The notes under the pieces were generated by a model. That model was not told the origin of the DNA. It was given only the letters and a program-made list of their open reading frames with translations, and searched no databases. The translations under genes and the position numbers were made by a program. 64,000 nt of DNA, from positions 108,436 through 172,435 of the forward strand of contig NZ_JNFD01000030.1 of assembly GCF_000756375.1 (NCBI RefSeq). Reading direction: 5' to 3'. The DNA comes from Sphingopyxis sp. LC81. Its GTDB lineage: Bacteria > Pseudomonadota > Alphaproteobacteria > Sphingomonadales > Sphingomonadaceae. This document shows, piece by piece, positions 18,384-28,646 of this stretch; position 1 is the first letter of the stretch, and each line of letters begins with the position of its first letter.

Positions 18384-19378
18384 CCAAGAAGACCGCCGAC
18401 CAGCTCGTCGGCGAACTCGCCCAGCGTTTCACGCGCGTGCTCGACGCGGTGATCCCCGCGGGCCCGCTCGCGCTGGTCGACTTCCCCGACCACTCGAATG
18501 TCGGCGATTCGGCGATCTGGCTCGGCGAGATGGCGTATCTGCGCCAGTCGGGCCGCCTTCCCGCTTATTATTCCGCGATCGCCGATTTCGACGACGCGGC
18601 GTGCCGGGCGGCGATCGGCGACGGGCCGATCCTGATCCACGGCGGCGGCAATATGGGGACGCTCTGGCCCAAGCACGAAGCGTTCCGCCTGCACCTGCTT
18701 CGCACGCATCGCGGCCACCCGATCGTCCAGATGCCGCAGTCGCTCCACTATGCCGACCCCGCCGCCGCCGCCGAAATGGCCGAGGCGATCCGCGCGCACG
18801 GGCAATTCACCCTGCTCGTCCGCGACGCGCGCTCGCTCGCCTTTGCCGAGCAGCATTTCGATTGCGATATCCGGCTTTGCCCTGACGCGGCGCTGATGCT
18901 CGGCCGCCAGCGCCGCGATCCCGCCACCGCGCCGGTCTTCGCGCTGCTCCGCACCGATCATGAACGCGCCGCCGGCGATGCCGCGCTGCCCGCGGGGGTG
19001 GTCGCCGACGACTGGCTCGAAGAGGATGCCGGCCAGAAACGCCGCCTGCGCCTGTCGCTGGGGCTCGGCCGCCTCCTCACCCGCGATCCGATGGTGCAAC
19101 GCGCCGCGCGGCAGCAGCGTCTCGCCGAATGGCGGTTCCAGCGCGGCCTTACGATGTTGTCCACCGGCGAGCTGGTCGTCACCGACCGGCTGCACGCACA
19201 CATCCTCTCGCTGCTGCTCGACATCCCGCACGTGCTGCTCGACAACAGCTATGGCAAGGTCGCGGGCTTCGCCGATCAATGGACGGGCGACTATGCGGGG
19301 CTGATGCGCGCGACAAATCGCGCCGAAGCTTTCGAGACCGCGCTGGCGTGTCGCGCGCCCCAAATCGTGGACGGCTAA
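18380..19378 (+). CDS. Polysaccharide pyruvyl transferase family protein
   Basis: The 332-residue protein has the family pattern LVDFPDHSNVGDSAIWLGEMAYL near the N-terminus, ILIHGGGNMGTLWPKHE, and a C-terminal TDRLHAHILSLLLDIPHVLLDNSYGKV. These enzymes use phosphoenolpyruvate to add ketal pyruvate to sugars, giving the polymer negative charge. The ATG overlaps the flippase stop. Together with ugd it suggests an acidic exopolysaccharide. Confidence 0.9.
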   Translation: MTKKTADQLVGELAQRFTRVLDAVIPAGPLALVDFPDHSNVGDSAIWLGEMAYLRQSGRLPAYYSAIADFDDAACRAAIGDGPILIHGGGNMGTLWPKHEAFRLHLLRTHRGHPIVQMPQSLHYADPAAAAEMAEAIRAHGQFTLLVRDARSLAFAEQHFDCDIRLCPDAALMLGRQRRDPATAPVFALLRTDHERAAGDAALPAGVVADDWLEEDAGQKRRLRLSLGLGRLLTRDPMVQRAARQQRLAEWRFQRGLTMLSTGELVVTDRLHAHILSLLLDIPHVLLDNSYGKVAGFADQWTGDYAGLMRATNRAEAFETALACRAPQIVDG

Positions 19379-19390
19379 GCGCCGTCCACG
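19366..19390. terminator. Hairpin between convergent EPS transcripts
   Basis: CGTGGACGGC and GCCGTCCACG form a perfect 10-bp stem with a 5-nt loop (TAAGC). The stem spans the stop codon of the pyruvyl transferase and lies just downstream of the convergent polyprenyl transferase gene. There is no U-run, so it may terminate weakly or act as a transcript-end stabiliser. Confidence 0.5.
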
Positions 19391-19399
19391 GGGCACCGC

Positions 19400-20788
19400 T
19401 CAATAAGCGTTGCGGTGGACGAGCACCTGCGCGGTGCGCGCCAAAATCGAAACATCGCGCAGCAACGACCAGCCATGCTGATATTCCAGATCGGACTCGA
19501 GCCGGTCGAGAATATCGCGTTTCGTGTTGGTCGCCCCGCGAAACCCGCGGATCTGGGCGAGGCCGGTAATACCCGGCTTGAGCGCATGGCGGTGCCAATA
19601 TTGCCGGTCGACCCGCCAGAACAGCTCGTTCCCGGCGGTCGATCCCAGCGCATGCGGGCGCGGCCCGACGAGGCTCATTTCACCCGACAGCACGTTGATC
19701 AGCTGCGGCAGCTCGTCGATGCTCGTCGCGCGGATGAACCGTCCGACGCGCGTGATCCGGTCGTCGTCGCGGCTCGCCGAGCGCGCGCCGTTGGCGTCGG
19801 TCGTCTCGGCGCGCATGCTGCGGAATTTCAGGATCCGGAAGATGCGGTTGCCGCGCCCCATCCGCTCCTGGCGGAAAAAGACCGGTCCGGGCGAATCGAG
19901 CTTGATCGCCAGCGCGACGATCAACAGCAGCGGCGAGAGCAGGACCAGCGCCGGGATCGTGACCGCGAGGTCGAGCGCGCGCTTCTTCACCCGGTTCGCC
20001 CGGTTGAGCGGGCCCCACGACACCACCAGCGTCGTCACCCCGCCGCGCTGGCGCGTCGTCAGCGGCCCCAGTTCGGCGATCTCGGGCATCACGATCTCGC
20101 CGACGATGTTCACGCCCTTCAGCGCGCGCGCCCACTCGACCTTGTATTCAGGCGCGCAAACGATCGTCACCCGGTCGTAATCCTGCAGCACGGTGCCGAG
20201 GCGATCGAGCATATAGGGGTCGTCAAGATCGGTGCGGAGCCCCGACGCGCGTGCGTCGATAATCTCGCGGCCAAAATAGGCAGTGGGCAGGTTCGCGCCG
20301 TCGACGATTACGAGCTCGGCAGTCATGTCGCCGAAAGCCCGGCGCACGATCCGGCACAGTAACAGCCGTTGGCTTACCAACAAGGTCACCGCGGTCACCA
20401 TGCCCATGCCGACCGCCAGACGCGGCATCTTGCCGGTCAGCCGGAACGAAAAGGCGACCAGCAGGAAGACGAACAGGGTCGTCGCGAACGACAGCAGCGT
20501 TTGACGAACGCTTTTGACCGGACGGGTCAGGCAGCGCGGATTATAGGCCTGATTCTGGAAAGCGATCGCGAAATGGACAAACAAGGCGCCCAGCATCGCG
20601 GTCAGCAATCCTTCCGAAATGATCCGGGGCTGCTCGATCATCAACGTCACGGCGAAGCCCACCGCGAGCGCCGCCGCGTCCAAGGCGATCAGTCCCAGAC
20701 AGAGCCATATCTTGGCATCGCGCCGCGCCGCCTTCGCGAGCGGCGTTCGAATGGGTGCGCCTTGGAGCGCCAAGTCGATCTTGGTCAT
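19400..20788 (-). CDS. Priming polyprenyl-phosphate glycosyl-1-phosphate transferase (GumD/WcaJ family)
   Basis: It loads the first sugar-1-phosphate onto undecaprenyl phosphate. The 462-residue protein has an N-terminal multi-helix region with a CoA-binding-like middle part and the C-terminal bacterial sugar transferase domain. That domain shows KRALDLAVTIPALVLLSPLL, FFRQERMGRGNRIFRILKFRSM, TSIDELPQLINVLSGEMSLVGPRP and KPGITGLAQIRGF. The ATG at 20788 has an AGGGAG upstream. It is monocistronic and convergent with the pyruvyl transferase. Confidence 0.93.
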   Translation of the reverse strand: MTKIDLALQGAPIRTPLAKAARRDAKIWLCLGLIALDAAALAVGFAVTLMIEQPRIISEGLLTAMLGALFVHFAIAFQNQAYNPRCLTRPVKSVRQTLLSFATTLFVFLLVAFSFRLTGKMPRLAVGMGMVTAVTLLVSQRLLLCRIVRRAFGDMTAELVIVDGANLPTAYFGREIIDARASGLRTDLDDPYMLDRLGTVLQDYDRVTIVCAPEYKVEWARALKGVNIVGEIVMPEIAELGPLTTRQRGGVTTLVVSWGPLNRANRVKKRALDLAVTIPALVLLSPLLLIVALAIKLDSPGPVFFRQERMGRGNRIFRILKFRSMRAETTDANGARSASRDDDRITRVGRFIRATSIDELPQLINVLSGEMSLVGPRPHALGSTAGNELFWRVDRQYWHRHALKPGITGLAQIRGFRGATNTKRDILDRLESDLEYQHGWSLLRDVSILARTAQVLVHRNAY

Positions 20789-20963
20789 GGGATGGGGAGC
20801 TCCCTGGGGTTGGCTATATTGTTGCAATGCAACATGTCTTGGGCGCCAGGGAATACAAGCGGGCCGCGCGGGCACGTGCCGGATACAGGATGATCCGTGC
20901 GGCGGCCATCGGGTAGCCGCGACGAACGGCTCGGGCAGCGCGGCCGCCCGAGCCGTTCGCATA

Positions 20964-21782
20964 TCAGAAGGCTGCGGTCAGGCTGGCCACCACCGCGGCG
21001 TCGGCAATCGAACCGGTCCCGTCCCCACCCTTGCTGAAATTGGGTTGCAGGCGCGCCGCCTCGGCCTTGCTGATGTTCGTATCGATATAGGACACGCCCA
21101 GCGTCAGGTTGCGCCAGCTGGCGTCCATACCGAGCGACCAGTCCCAGTAGCTGCCCGTCGGGGCAACGCTGGTGCCGTTGGGGCCGAGGCCGGGATTGCC
21201 GTCCGAATGGCCGACATGCGCCTTTGCCGTGAACGGGGTGCCGGGAATGGCGACCGCGCCGTCGCCCCACAGATAGAGGTTATCGTCGCTCTGCCCGCGG
21301 CTGTTCGGCGCGTTCGACACATTGGCGAGCGCATGTTGCTTGGGCGCATAGGCGGCCCCCGCAGTCAGGGCCGCGGGTCCGACGGTTCCCGTCAGCTTCA
21401 CATAGGGTTCGGCGAAATCGGATTCATCGGCGCCGCCCGGGTACATGTACCAGACGAGGCCGACGTCGAGCGCGGCCTTGTCGCTCAGCGGCAATTTGTA
21501 ACCGCCGATCAGATCGAGTTCCATATTGGCGCCCCCGAACGTACCCCATCCGGCGAGGTTCGACGCCCAAACGCCCGCATAAAGGCCGCTTTGATGGGTC
21601 AGCGTCAGGCCGCCCTGAACGGCCATTCCCTCGTCGGACTGCGAGACACCGCGGAAACGGTAATCGGACGCGATGGTCGCGGCCCCCGTGATCGTGACGG
21701 ATTTTGCCTCGTCGTCCTGTGCGAAAGCGGCGGCCGGAGAAAGTCCCGCGAGAAGCGCGGCGGCTGAGATAATGGTCTTCAT
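20964..21782 (-). CDS. TorF-family putative outer-membrane porin
   Basis: The 272-residue precursor has a signal peptide (KTIISAAALLAGLSPAAAFAQ). It then shows GAATIASDYRFRGVSQSDEGMAVQGGLTLTHQSGLYAGVWASNL, the signature of the TIGR02001/TorF family of small barrels, and ends with VVASLTAAF. It lies downstream of the kdp operon on the same strand with two small membrane genes between. A 116-bp gap precedes it, so it probably has its own promoter. The substrate is unknown; the context suggests ion or osmotic adaptation. Confidence 0.85.
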   Translation of the reverse strand: MKTIISAAALLAGLSPAAAFAQDDEAKSVTITGAATIASDYRFRGVSQSDEGMAVQGGLTLTHQSGLYAGVWASNLAGWGTFGGANMELDLIGGYKLPLSDKAALDVGLVWYMYPGGADESDFAEPYVKLTGTVGPAALTAGAAYAPKQHALANVSNAPNSRGQSDDNLYLWGDGAVAIPGTPFTAKAHVGHSDGNPGLGPNGTSVAPTGSYWDWSLGMDASWRNLTLGVSYIDTNISKAEAARLQPNFSKGGDGTGSIADAAVVASLTAAF

Positions 21783-21898
21783 ATTGTCCTCTTGAACTGG
21801 CCTCTTTCCGGAGTGGGGAGGCTGGCGAGGACGCCCAACTAGATCAGCGCGGCATTGGAAATCGAGAGTGGCGGGCGATCAATTGCATAGTGTTTTCG

Positions 21899-22243
21899 TT
21901 ATGCGACCGATCGACTGTGCGTTGCCGGCTCGACATCATTCCCCGGATCGCGTTCGACGGCAAACGACGCGTTGGAAGCGAGCGGAGGCACGCGTTTCCA
22001 TCGCGCCGAAACCTCAACACTCTCCCAAAGGCCCGCGCCGACAAACAGCAGGGCGCTTCCGGCGCTCGCGCAGAGGAAGGTCACCGCCGACAACAGGATC
22101 ATCAGCGAACTCGCATCGCGCGGTCCGATCGTCTGGGCCATGTGATGGAGCCTCAGGGCAAGCAGCCAGCCGATACCGAGCAGGGCGGCGCCCCCTGCGC
22201 GCAGGCCGATATCGGCGGCGCGGTTTTCATGCCATTTCTTCAT
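21899..22243 (-). CDS. Small two-helix membrane protein of unknown function
   Basis: The 114-residue product has two predicted membrane helices (about GLRAGGAALLGIGWLLAL and LMILLSAVTFLCASAGSALLF) and a polar C-terminus. The ATG at 22243 has a GGAGG ribosome-binding site 8 bp upstream, favouring it over the ATG at 22273. I recognise no family. It lies between the kdp operon and the TorF-type porin, on the same strand. Confidence 0.65.
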   Translation of the reverse strand: MKKWHENRAADIGLRAGGAALLGIGWLLALRLHHMAQTIGPRDASSLMILLSAVTFLCASAGSALLFVGAGLWESVEVSARWKRVPPLASNASFAVERDPGNDVEPATHSRSVA

Positions 22244-22365
22244 CGTGCAACCTCCAGCAGGGAGGCCGACCAATTACGCATCATCGCGTAGAAATTCGAG
22301 ATCGAGAAACCGAAGGGCGCATTGAGATTGCGTATAATTCAGCGGCTCGCGGGCAGAGTTGCGCC

Positions 22366-22524
22366 TTAGCCCATCTTGTCGACAATAAAGGCGACCAGAG
22401 CCACCATGGCGCACATATAGATCGTGAGCGCCGACGGCCCTTGCGCGCCCAGCCAGTCGATGACCCGGTCGTGCCGCGACGGCCGCGCGGCACCTGGATG
22501 GTTCTTGAAATCGTCGCCTGTCAT
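22366..22524 (-). CDS. Small single-helix membrane protein (52 aa)
   Basis: The frame from ATG at 22524 to TAA at 22366 encodes a polar basic N-terminus (MTGDDFKNHPGAARPSRHD), a linker DWLGAQGPS, and one hydrophobic helix (ALTIYMCAMVALVAFIV) ending DKMG. The composition and codon use look genuine, although no strong ribosome-binding site precedes it. It lies 84 bp after kdpE on the same strand. Function unknown; it may be a small regulator or accessory to the potassium system. Confidence 0.5.
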   Translation of the reverse strand: MTGDDFKNHPGAARPSRHDRVIDWLGAQGPSALTIYMCAMVALVAFIVDKMG

Positions 22525-22608
22525 CGGGATTAGATAGGCGCTCGCGCCATTTTAAATCGAGAGCAGGTCAGCCCGAACTCCATATGATCGGCATAGAATC
22601 TGCGCGAT

Positions 22609-23334
22609 TTAATGCCCCTGCCCGGCTTCGTCGCCCGGCGCGTCGCTGACCGATCGCAGGCGATAGCCGATTCCGAGTTCGTTGCTGATGATCTGCGGTT
22701 GTTGCGGATCGCTCTCCAGCTTCTGGCGCAGGGTGCGGACGAGGACGCGCAGATATTCGACATGATGCTCGACCTCGTGCGGCCAGACCTGCGCCATGAT
22801 CTGGTTGTGCGTGATGACGCGCCCCGGGTGCCGCGCGAGCTGCGCCAGCACCGCATATTCCTTAGGCGTCAGATGGACCTCGCGGCCCGCCTTGACGACG
22901 GTGCGCGCGATCAGGTCGATCGTCACTTCACCCGCGGTCACCGCCAGCATTCCGCCGTCGCGGGTCATGCGGTTGCGGAGCGCAACGCGCACGCGCGCGA
23001 GCAATTCGTCGGTGTCGAAGGGTTTGGTCAGATAGTCGTCGGCGCCAAGATCGAGCGCGGCAACCTTCTGGTCGGTCGCCTCGCGCGCCGAGACGACGAT
23101 CAATGTCGTGTCCGACTGCTGCTTGACGAGCGGCACGAGCTCCAGCCCGTCGCGATCGGGCAGGCCCAGATCGAGCAGCACGATATCGGGGCGCTCGTCG
23201 CGAAGCATTTCGAGCGCTTCGCGGGCATTCTCGGCCTCGACGATCGCATAGTCGGCGCGCGCCAGCGCGGCATGGATCAGGCGGCGGATATGCAGCTCGT
23301 CGTCCACGACCAAGACCTTGTGACGCACTTTCAT
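22609..23334 (-). CDS. kdpE: KdpE response regulator
   Basis: The 241-residue OmpR/PhoB-type regulator has a receiver domain with acidic pocket DDE (11-13) and phosphoacceptor Asp55 in VLLDLGLPDRDG. A C-terminal winged helix follows (LTPKEYAVLAQLARHPGRVITHNQIMAQVWP). It is activated by KdpD under potassium limitation or osmotic stress and drives kdp transcription. It overlaps kdpD by 4 bp. Confidence 0.95.
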   Translation of the reverse strand: MKVRHKVLVVDDELHIRRLIHAALARADYAIVEAENAREALEMLRDERPDIVLLDLGLPDRDGLELVPLVKQQSDTTLIVVSAREATDQKVAALDLGADDYLTKPFDTDELLARVRVALRNRMTRDGGMLAVTAGEVTIDLIARTVVKAGREVHLTPKEYAVLAQLARHPGRVITHNQIMAQVWPHEVEHHVEYLRVLVRTLRQKLESDPQQPQIISNELGIGYRLRSVSDAPGDEAGQGH

Positions 23335-26000
23335 GGTTGTTCCTTGTCGCCCAGATGCGTGATGATCAGCCGCTCGGGGATGCGAATGGTGAAGCAGGCG
23401 CCGTGCGGATCTTCATTGTTGCTCGCCTCGACCGACAGCCCCATCGCCTCGGCAAATCCCTTGACGATGGCGAGCCCGAGGCCGGTGCCGTGTTTCGCGC
23501 GATCGCTGCCCTCGAGCCGCGTGAAGGTTTCGAAGACGCGCTTCTCGTTCCCGGGCGCGATCCCCGGCCCCTGATCGATGATCGACATCGATATGGCATC
23601 GGCGGCGCGGCGGGCCCGAATGACGATGGGGGTGCCGGGGTCGGCGTAGCGCCCGGCATTGTCGAGCAGATTGATCAGGCAATGGTGAAGCAGCACCGGA
23701 TCGACGCGCACCAGCGGAATATTGGGCGAAATATCGACCTTGACCTCATGCCCCAGCAGCGACGCGCGCGTATCGTGCGCCGCGCTGGCGGCGGCATCGA
23801 ACAGGTCGGTCGCCTCGACCTTCATCGGCAGCGCACCCGCCTCGACACGCGCCATATCGAGCAGGTTCGACACGAAACGGTTGAGGCGAAGCGCCTCGGT
23901 CTCGATCGTCTCGGCCAGCAGCGCCGAGGGATTGCGCCGGATTTCCTGCGCGGCCGAGAGGATCGTGGTGAGCGGGGTTCGCAGGTCGTGGCTGACCGAC
24001 GACAGCAACGCCGAGCGCAGCCGGTCGCGTTCGTCGACCTGCCGCGTGCGAAGCGATTCTTCCTCAAGCTCCATGCGGTCGAGCGCGATCGACGCCTGAT
24101 CGAGCAGGCTCATCAACAGCGGCACCTGATCCGAGCGGACGGGCTCGCGCGCGTCGTCGCGCGTCATGCCAAGCACACCGAGCACGCCGCGCGTCGTGCG
24201 CAAGGGATGGAACAGCCAGTCCGACGCGGTGAGCGTCGACGACCCGCGCCCGGCCGGCTGTTCATTGTCCATCGCCCACTGCGCCGCCGCGCGCTCGATC
24301 TGCTCGAGCCGGTCTTCGGGCGGAACCGCGGCGCGCAGCATCGGGCCGTCGGCCGACGGCAGCAGCAGCGCGGTGCGGACATCGAGCAGCCGTCCGACCT
24401 CGGCGCAGATCGCGTGCATCAGCGTGTCCTGATCGGGCGCCGCGGTCAGCTGCCGCGAGAAGCTCGCGAGCGCCGCATTCTGGCGGGCGCTCCATTGCGC
24501 CAGATCGGCCTGCGCGCGCACGCGCGCCGCAAACTGGCTGGTCACCACGGCGACGCCGAGCAGCACGAGGATGCTGACGACATTTTCGGGATTGTTGACG
24601 CTGAGCGTCCCGACCGGCGGCAGGAAGAAGAAATTATAGGCCAGGCTGGAAGCGAGCCCGGCAAACAAGCCGGCGCGCAGCCCGAAGGTCGCTGCGGCGA
24701 ACATGACCGGGAGCAGATAGAGCAACGCGATATTGCCGAGATCGATAACGGCGAGCAGAAGACGGCCGAGCGCCGTCATCGCCGCGACCATCGCCAGCGA
24801 CCAGAGATAGTCCGAAGGTTTGCCCCAGCGCCCCGGAACCATCAGCCGGCCGCGCCGGGTCAGTTGCGCACCGGGCTCGCCGGGCAGCACATGCACCGCG
24901 ACATCGTCGATCGTCCGCACCAGCTGGTCGACGACCGACCCGTGGCGCATTTCGAACCACCACGGCCGGCTCGACTTGCCGATGACGATCTGCGTCGCGC
25001 GCGCATCGCTGGCGAAGCTGCGCAGCCCTTTGACCACGCTCTCCGCCGGAACGGTCGCGGTCGAGGCGCCGAGCCGCGACGCCAGCGCAAGCGTGTCGGC
25101 GAGCTGCCGGCGATCGGCGTCCGTCATATGCTGGCTGCGCCGCGTCTCGATATAGACCGCGGTCCACGGCGCCCTCAGCGCATCGGCGAGCCGCTTGCCC
25201 GCGCGGACAAGTTCGGCGGCGACTGGCAGTTCGCTGACCGCAACGACAATCCGCTCGCCAACAGCAAAGCTGCCCGCGAGCGCATGGCTGCGCACATGTT
25301 CGAGCATCTGCGCATCGACCGCCTGCGCGGCGCGGCGCAGCGCGAGTTCGCGCAGCGCGGTCAGGTTCGATTTGGAGAAGAAGTGGGTGAGCGCGCGCGT
25401 CGCTTCCTGCGGGATATAGACCTTGCCCTCGCGCAGCCGCTCGATCAGTTCGTCGGGCGGGATGTCGACCACCTCGATCTCGGCATTTTCGAGGATCGAG
25501 TCGGGCACCGTTTCGCGGACGCGGACGCGGGTGAAGGAGGCGACGACGTCGTTGAGGCTCTCGACGTGCTGGATATTGATCGTCGAATAGACGTCGATGC
25601 CCGCATCGAGCAGTTCCTCGACATCCTGATAGCGCTTGGGATGCCGGCTGCCCGGCGCGTTGGTGTGCGCAAGCTCGTCGACGAGGACGAGCGCGGGGCG
25701 GCGTTCGAGAATCGCGTCGATGTCCATTTCGCCCAGGCTATGGCCCTGATGATCGACGTCGCGGCGCGCGATGATCTCGTGGCCGTGAACCAGCGCCTCG
25801 GTCTCGCGCCGGCCGTGCGTCTCGACGACCCCGACCACGACATCGACCCCGGCCTCGCGCCGTTGCCGGCCATCGGTGAGCATTTCCCACGTCTTGCCGA
25901 CGCCGGGCGCGGCGCCGAGAAACACTTTCAGACGGCCACGGCCTTCCTGCGCCGCCTGGCGCAGAAAGGCTTCGGGAGATGGTCGATCATTTCCTGTCAC
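23331..26000 (-). CDS. kdpD: KdpD sensor histidine kinase
   Basis: The 889-residue protein has the full KdpD layout. It has the N-terminal domain with Walker motif GAAPGVGKT (29-37) and the [17 protein letters not shown] segment, a universal-stress-like domain, and four closely spaced membrane helices. Then come a GAF-like region, the phospho-acceptor [12 protein letters not shown] (His about residue 665) and an ATPase domain with [15 protein letters not shown] and [11 protein letters not shown]. It senses low potassium and phosphorylates KdpE. The start overlaps the kdpC stop, and the stop overlaps the kdpE start. Confidence 0.95.
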   Translation of the reverse strand: MTGNDRPSPEAFLRQAAQEGRGRLKVFLGAAPGVGKTWEMLTDGRQRREAGVDVVVGVVETHGRRETEALVHGHEIIARRDVDHQGHSLGEMDIDAILERRPALVLVDELAHTNAPGSRHPKRYQDVEELLDAGIDVYSTINIQHVESLNDVVASFTRVRVRETVPDSILENAEIEVVDIPPDELIERLREGKVYIPQEATRALTHFFSKSNLTALRELALRRAAQAVDAQMLEHVRSHALAGSFAVGERIVVAVSELPVAAELVRAGKRLADALRAPWTAVYIETRRSQHMTDADRRQLADTLALASRLGASTATVPAESVVKGLRSFASDARATQIVIGKSSRPWWFEMRHGSVVDQLVRTIDDVAVHVLPGEPGAQLTRRGRLMVPGRWGKPSDYLWSLAMVAAMTALGRLLLAVIDLGNIALLYLLPVMFAAATFGLRAGLFAGLASSLAYNFFFLPPVGTLSVNNPENVVSILVLLGVAVVTSQFAARVRAQADLAQWSARQNAALASFSRQLTAAPDQDTLMHAICAEVGRLLDVRTALLLPSADGPMLRAAVPPEDRLEQIERAAAQWAMDNEQPAGRGSSTLTASDWLFHPLRTTRGVLGVLGMTRDDAREPVRSDQVPLLMSLLDQASIALDRMELEEESLRTRQVDERDRLRSALLSSVSHDLRTPLTTILSAAQEIRRNPSALLAETIETEALRLNRFVSNLLDMARVEAGALPMKVEATDLFDAAASAAHDTRASLLGHEVKVDISPNIPLVRVDPVLLHHCLINLLDNAGRYADPGTPIVIRARRAADAISMSIIDQGPGIAPGNEKRVFETFTRLEGSDRAKHGTGLGLAIVKGFAEAMGLSVEASNNEDPHGACFTIRIPERLIITHLGDKEQP

Positions 26001-26587
26001 GCGGCGGGTTTAGCCCCAAAAGCATCGAGCCGTCGATTGAGCTTGAACACATTGACGCGCGGCTCGCCAAGAAAGCCGAGCAGCGGCTTGTCGACGCTCT
26101 GTTCGACGAGCCCGCGAACCGCCGCCGCATCGAGCCCGCGAGCCTTTGCAACGCGGTCGACCTGATAGAGCGCGGCCTCGGGCGTGATGTCGGGGTCGAG
26201 CCCCGAACCCGAGGCGGTCACCATGTCCGACGGGACGGCCTTGCCGGGTTCGGCGGTCTTCAATTTCTCGACATCGCCCTTGACCCGGTCGACGAGCGCC
26301 TGCGACGTCGGCCCGAGGTTCGACCCCGACGAGGCAAGCCCGTCATAGCCGTCACCCGCCGCCGAAGGACGCGTGTTGAAATAGCGTTCCGACGCGAAAG
26401 CCTGCCCGACGACGGTCGAGCCGACGACCTTGCCATTGTCGCGGACGAGGCTGCCGTTCGCCTGGTTCGGGAACAGCGCCTGCCCGATGCCGGTGAGCGC
26501 CAGCGGGTAAGCGAGCCCGAGGAGAGCTGCGAAGAGCAGCGTCATAACGAGCGCCGGACGCAACGAGGTGATGAGATCCTTGTTCAT
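25997..26587 (-). CDS. kdpC: Potassium-transporting ATPase subunit C
   Basis: The 196-residue protein has one N-terminal membrane helix ([24 protein letters not shown]). A periplasmic domain follows with [38 protein letters not shown] and [14 protein letters not shown], all typical of KdpC. It stabilises the KdpFABC complex and increases ATP affinity. It overlaps kdpD by 4 bp and follows kdpB by 10 bp. Confidence 0.95.
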   Translation of the reverse strand: MNKDLITSLRPALVMTLLFAALLGLAYPLALTGIGQALFPNQANGSLVRDNGKVVGSTVVGQAFASERYFNTRPSAAGDGYDGLASSGSNLGPTSQALVDRVKGDVEKLKTAEPGKAVPSDMVTASGSGLDPDITPEAALYQVDRVAKARGLDAAAVRGLVEQSVDKPLLGFLGEPRVNVFKLNRRLDAFGAKPAA

Positions 26588-26597
26588 TGTAATATCC

Positions 26598-28634
26598 TCA
26601 GACGAGACCCAGGCCGCCGACCGCGAGGTCGATCAGCTTGATGCCGACAAAAGGTGCCACAAGGCCGCCAAGGCCATAGACGGCGAGATTGCGTGCGAGC
26701 AGCGGCCCCGCGCCCATCGGGCGATAGGTCACGCCCTTCAATGCGAGCGGAACGAGCATCGGGATGATCAGCGCGTTGAAGATGATCGCCGACAGGATCG
26801 CGCTCTCGGGGCTGGTTAGTCCCATCACGTTAAGCACGCCGAGGCTCGGATAGAGCACGATGAACATCGCGGGGATGATCGCGAAATATTTGGCGACGTC
26901 GTTGGCGACCGAGAAGGTCGTCAGCGCCCCGCGCGTCATCAACAGCTGCTTGCCGAGGCCGACCACCTCGATCAGCTTGGTCGGGTCGCTGTCGAGATCG
27001 ACCATATTGCCCGCCTCGCGCGCCGCCTGCGTCCCGGTGTTCATCGCGACGCCGACGTCGGCCTGCGCGAGCGCCGGAGCGTCATTGGTGCCGTCGCCGC
27101 ACATCGCGACGAGCCGCCCGCCCTGCTGTTCCTTGCGGATCAGCTCGAGCTTGTCCTCGGGCGTTGCTTGCGCGAGGAAATCGTCGACCCCAGCCTCGGC
27201 GGCGATCGCCGCGGCGGTGAGCGGATTGTCGCCGGTGATCATCACCGTGCGGATGCCCATCGCGCGCAGTTCGCCAAATCGCTCGCGAATGCCTGCCTTG
27301 ACGATGTCTTTCAGGAAGATCGCGCCGAGCAGCTGGCCGTCCTTTGCGACCGCGAGCGGCGTGCCGCCTGCGCGCGCGATTTCGTCGGTGATACGGCGGA
27401 GTTCGGTCGCGGCGGCGGTCGCCTCCGCACCCGGATTGGCCTTCAGCACCGAGTCCACCGCGCCCTTCTGGATCACGCTGCCCGCAAGCTTGATGCCTGA
27501 GATGCGGGTCTGCGCGGTAAAGGGAATGATCTCGGCGCCCTGGGGTAAGTCCGTCATCGTCTGGCCGAATTTCTCGCGCGCCAGCGCGACGATCGAGCGG
27601 CCCTCGGGGGTTTCGTCGGCGAGGCTCGCCAGCAGCGCGGCCTCCGAAAGCACCGCCACCGACTGGCCGCCCACCGGACGGAATTCGGTCGCCTGCCGGT
27701 CGCCGACGGTGATCGTGCCGGTCTTGTCGAGCAGCAGGACGTCGACGTCGCCCGCCGCCTCGACCGCGCGTCCCGACTTGGCCAGCACGTTGAAGCGCAC
27801 GAGGCGGTCCATGCCTGCGATACCGATAGCCGACAGCAAGGCCGCGATCGTCGTCGGAATGAGCGTGATCAGCAGCGCCGCGAGGATCGCGACGGGGATG
27901 CTGCCGCCCGCATAGCTCGCAAAGCTGGGGATCGTGCCGACGGCGATCAGGAAGATGATCGTGAGGCCGACGAGCAGCAGCGTCAGCGCGATTTCGTTCG
28001 GCGTCTTCTGCCGCTCGGCGCCTTCGACGAGCGCAATCATCCGGTCGAGGAAGCCCTGCCCCGGATTGACCGTCACCTGGACGCGGATTTCGTCGGAGAT
28101 GACGCGCGTGCCCGCGGTGACCGCCGAACGGTCGCCGCCCGCCTCGCGGATCACCGGCGCGCTTTCGCCGGTGATCGCCGCTTCGTTGACCGACGCGACG
28201 CCGCCGATGACTTCGCCGTCCGACGGGATCAGGTCACCCGTTTCGACGAGCACGACATCGCCGACCTTGAGCGCGCTTGCTGGCACGGCGTCCCATGCCT
28301 TCCCTTCGCCCTTCAGCCGCTTGGCGGTCAGTTCCGCCTTGGTGGCGCGCAGCGAGGCGGCCTGTGCCTTGCCGCGCCCTTCGGCGAGCGCTTCGGCGAA
28401 GGTGCCGAAGAGCACCGTCAGCCAGAGCCAGATCACGAGCTGGAGCTTGAAGCCCGTCGCGAGGCTGTCCTGACCGACGACGAGCAGCACCGTCAGCAAG
28501 GTCGCCACGACCGCCGTGGTGAACATCACCGGGTTGCGGATCAGTTCTTTGGGATTGAGTTTGCGGAAGGCGTCGCCGATCGCCGGAACGATCAGCTCTG
28601 CCGTGAACAGGGACTTGGTTTGAGGCCGAGCCAT
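26598..28634 (-). CDS. kdpB: Potassium-transporting ATPase subunit B
   Basis: The 678-residue P-type ATPase is the energy-coupling subunit. The phosphorylation motif DKTGT is at Asp303, TGES of the actuator domain is near 155-158, and [20 protein letters not shown] forms the hinge near the C-terminus. Length and order match KdpB. It lies 12 bp downstream of kdpA in the same transcript. Confidence 0.97.
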   Translation of the reverse strand: MARPQTKSLFTAELIVPAIGDAFRKLNPKELIRNPVMFTTAVVATLLTVLLVVGQDSLATGFKLQLVIWLWLTVLFGTFAEALAEGRGKAQAASLRATKAELTAKRLKGEGKAWDAVPASALKVGDVVLVETGDLIPSDGEVIGGVASVNEAAITGESAPVIREAGGDRSAVTAGTRVISDEIRVQVTVNPGQGFLDRMIALVEGAERQKTPNEIALTLLLVGLTIIFLIAVGTIPSFASYAGGSIPVAILAALLITLIPTTIAALLSAIGIAGMDRLVRFNVLAKSGRAVEAAGDVDVLLLDKTGTITVGDRQATEFRPVGGQSVAVLSEAALLASLADETPEGRSIVALAREKFGQTMTDLPQGAEIIPFTAQTRISGIKLAGSVIQKGAVDSVLKANPGAEATAAATELRRITDEIARAGGTPLAVAKDGQLLGAIFLKDIVKAGIRERFGELRAMGIRTVMITGDNPLTAAAIAAEAGVDDFLAQATPEDKLELIRKEQQGGRLVAMCGDGTNDAPALAQADVGVAMNTGTQAAREAGNMVDLDSDPTKLIEVVGLGKQLLMTRGALTTFSVANDVAKYFAIIPAMFIVLYPSLGVLNVMGLTSPESAILSAIIFNALIIPMLVPLALKGVTYRPMGAGPLLARNLAVYGLGGLVAPFVGIKLIDLAVGGLGLV

Positions 28635-28646
28635 TTGCGATAATCC

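Noticed and set aside
23337..26165. 942-codon plus-strand frame opposite kdpD
   Set aside because: Its composition is typical of antisense shadows; kdpD on the other strand has every expected domain.
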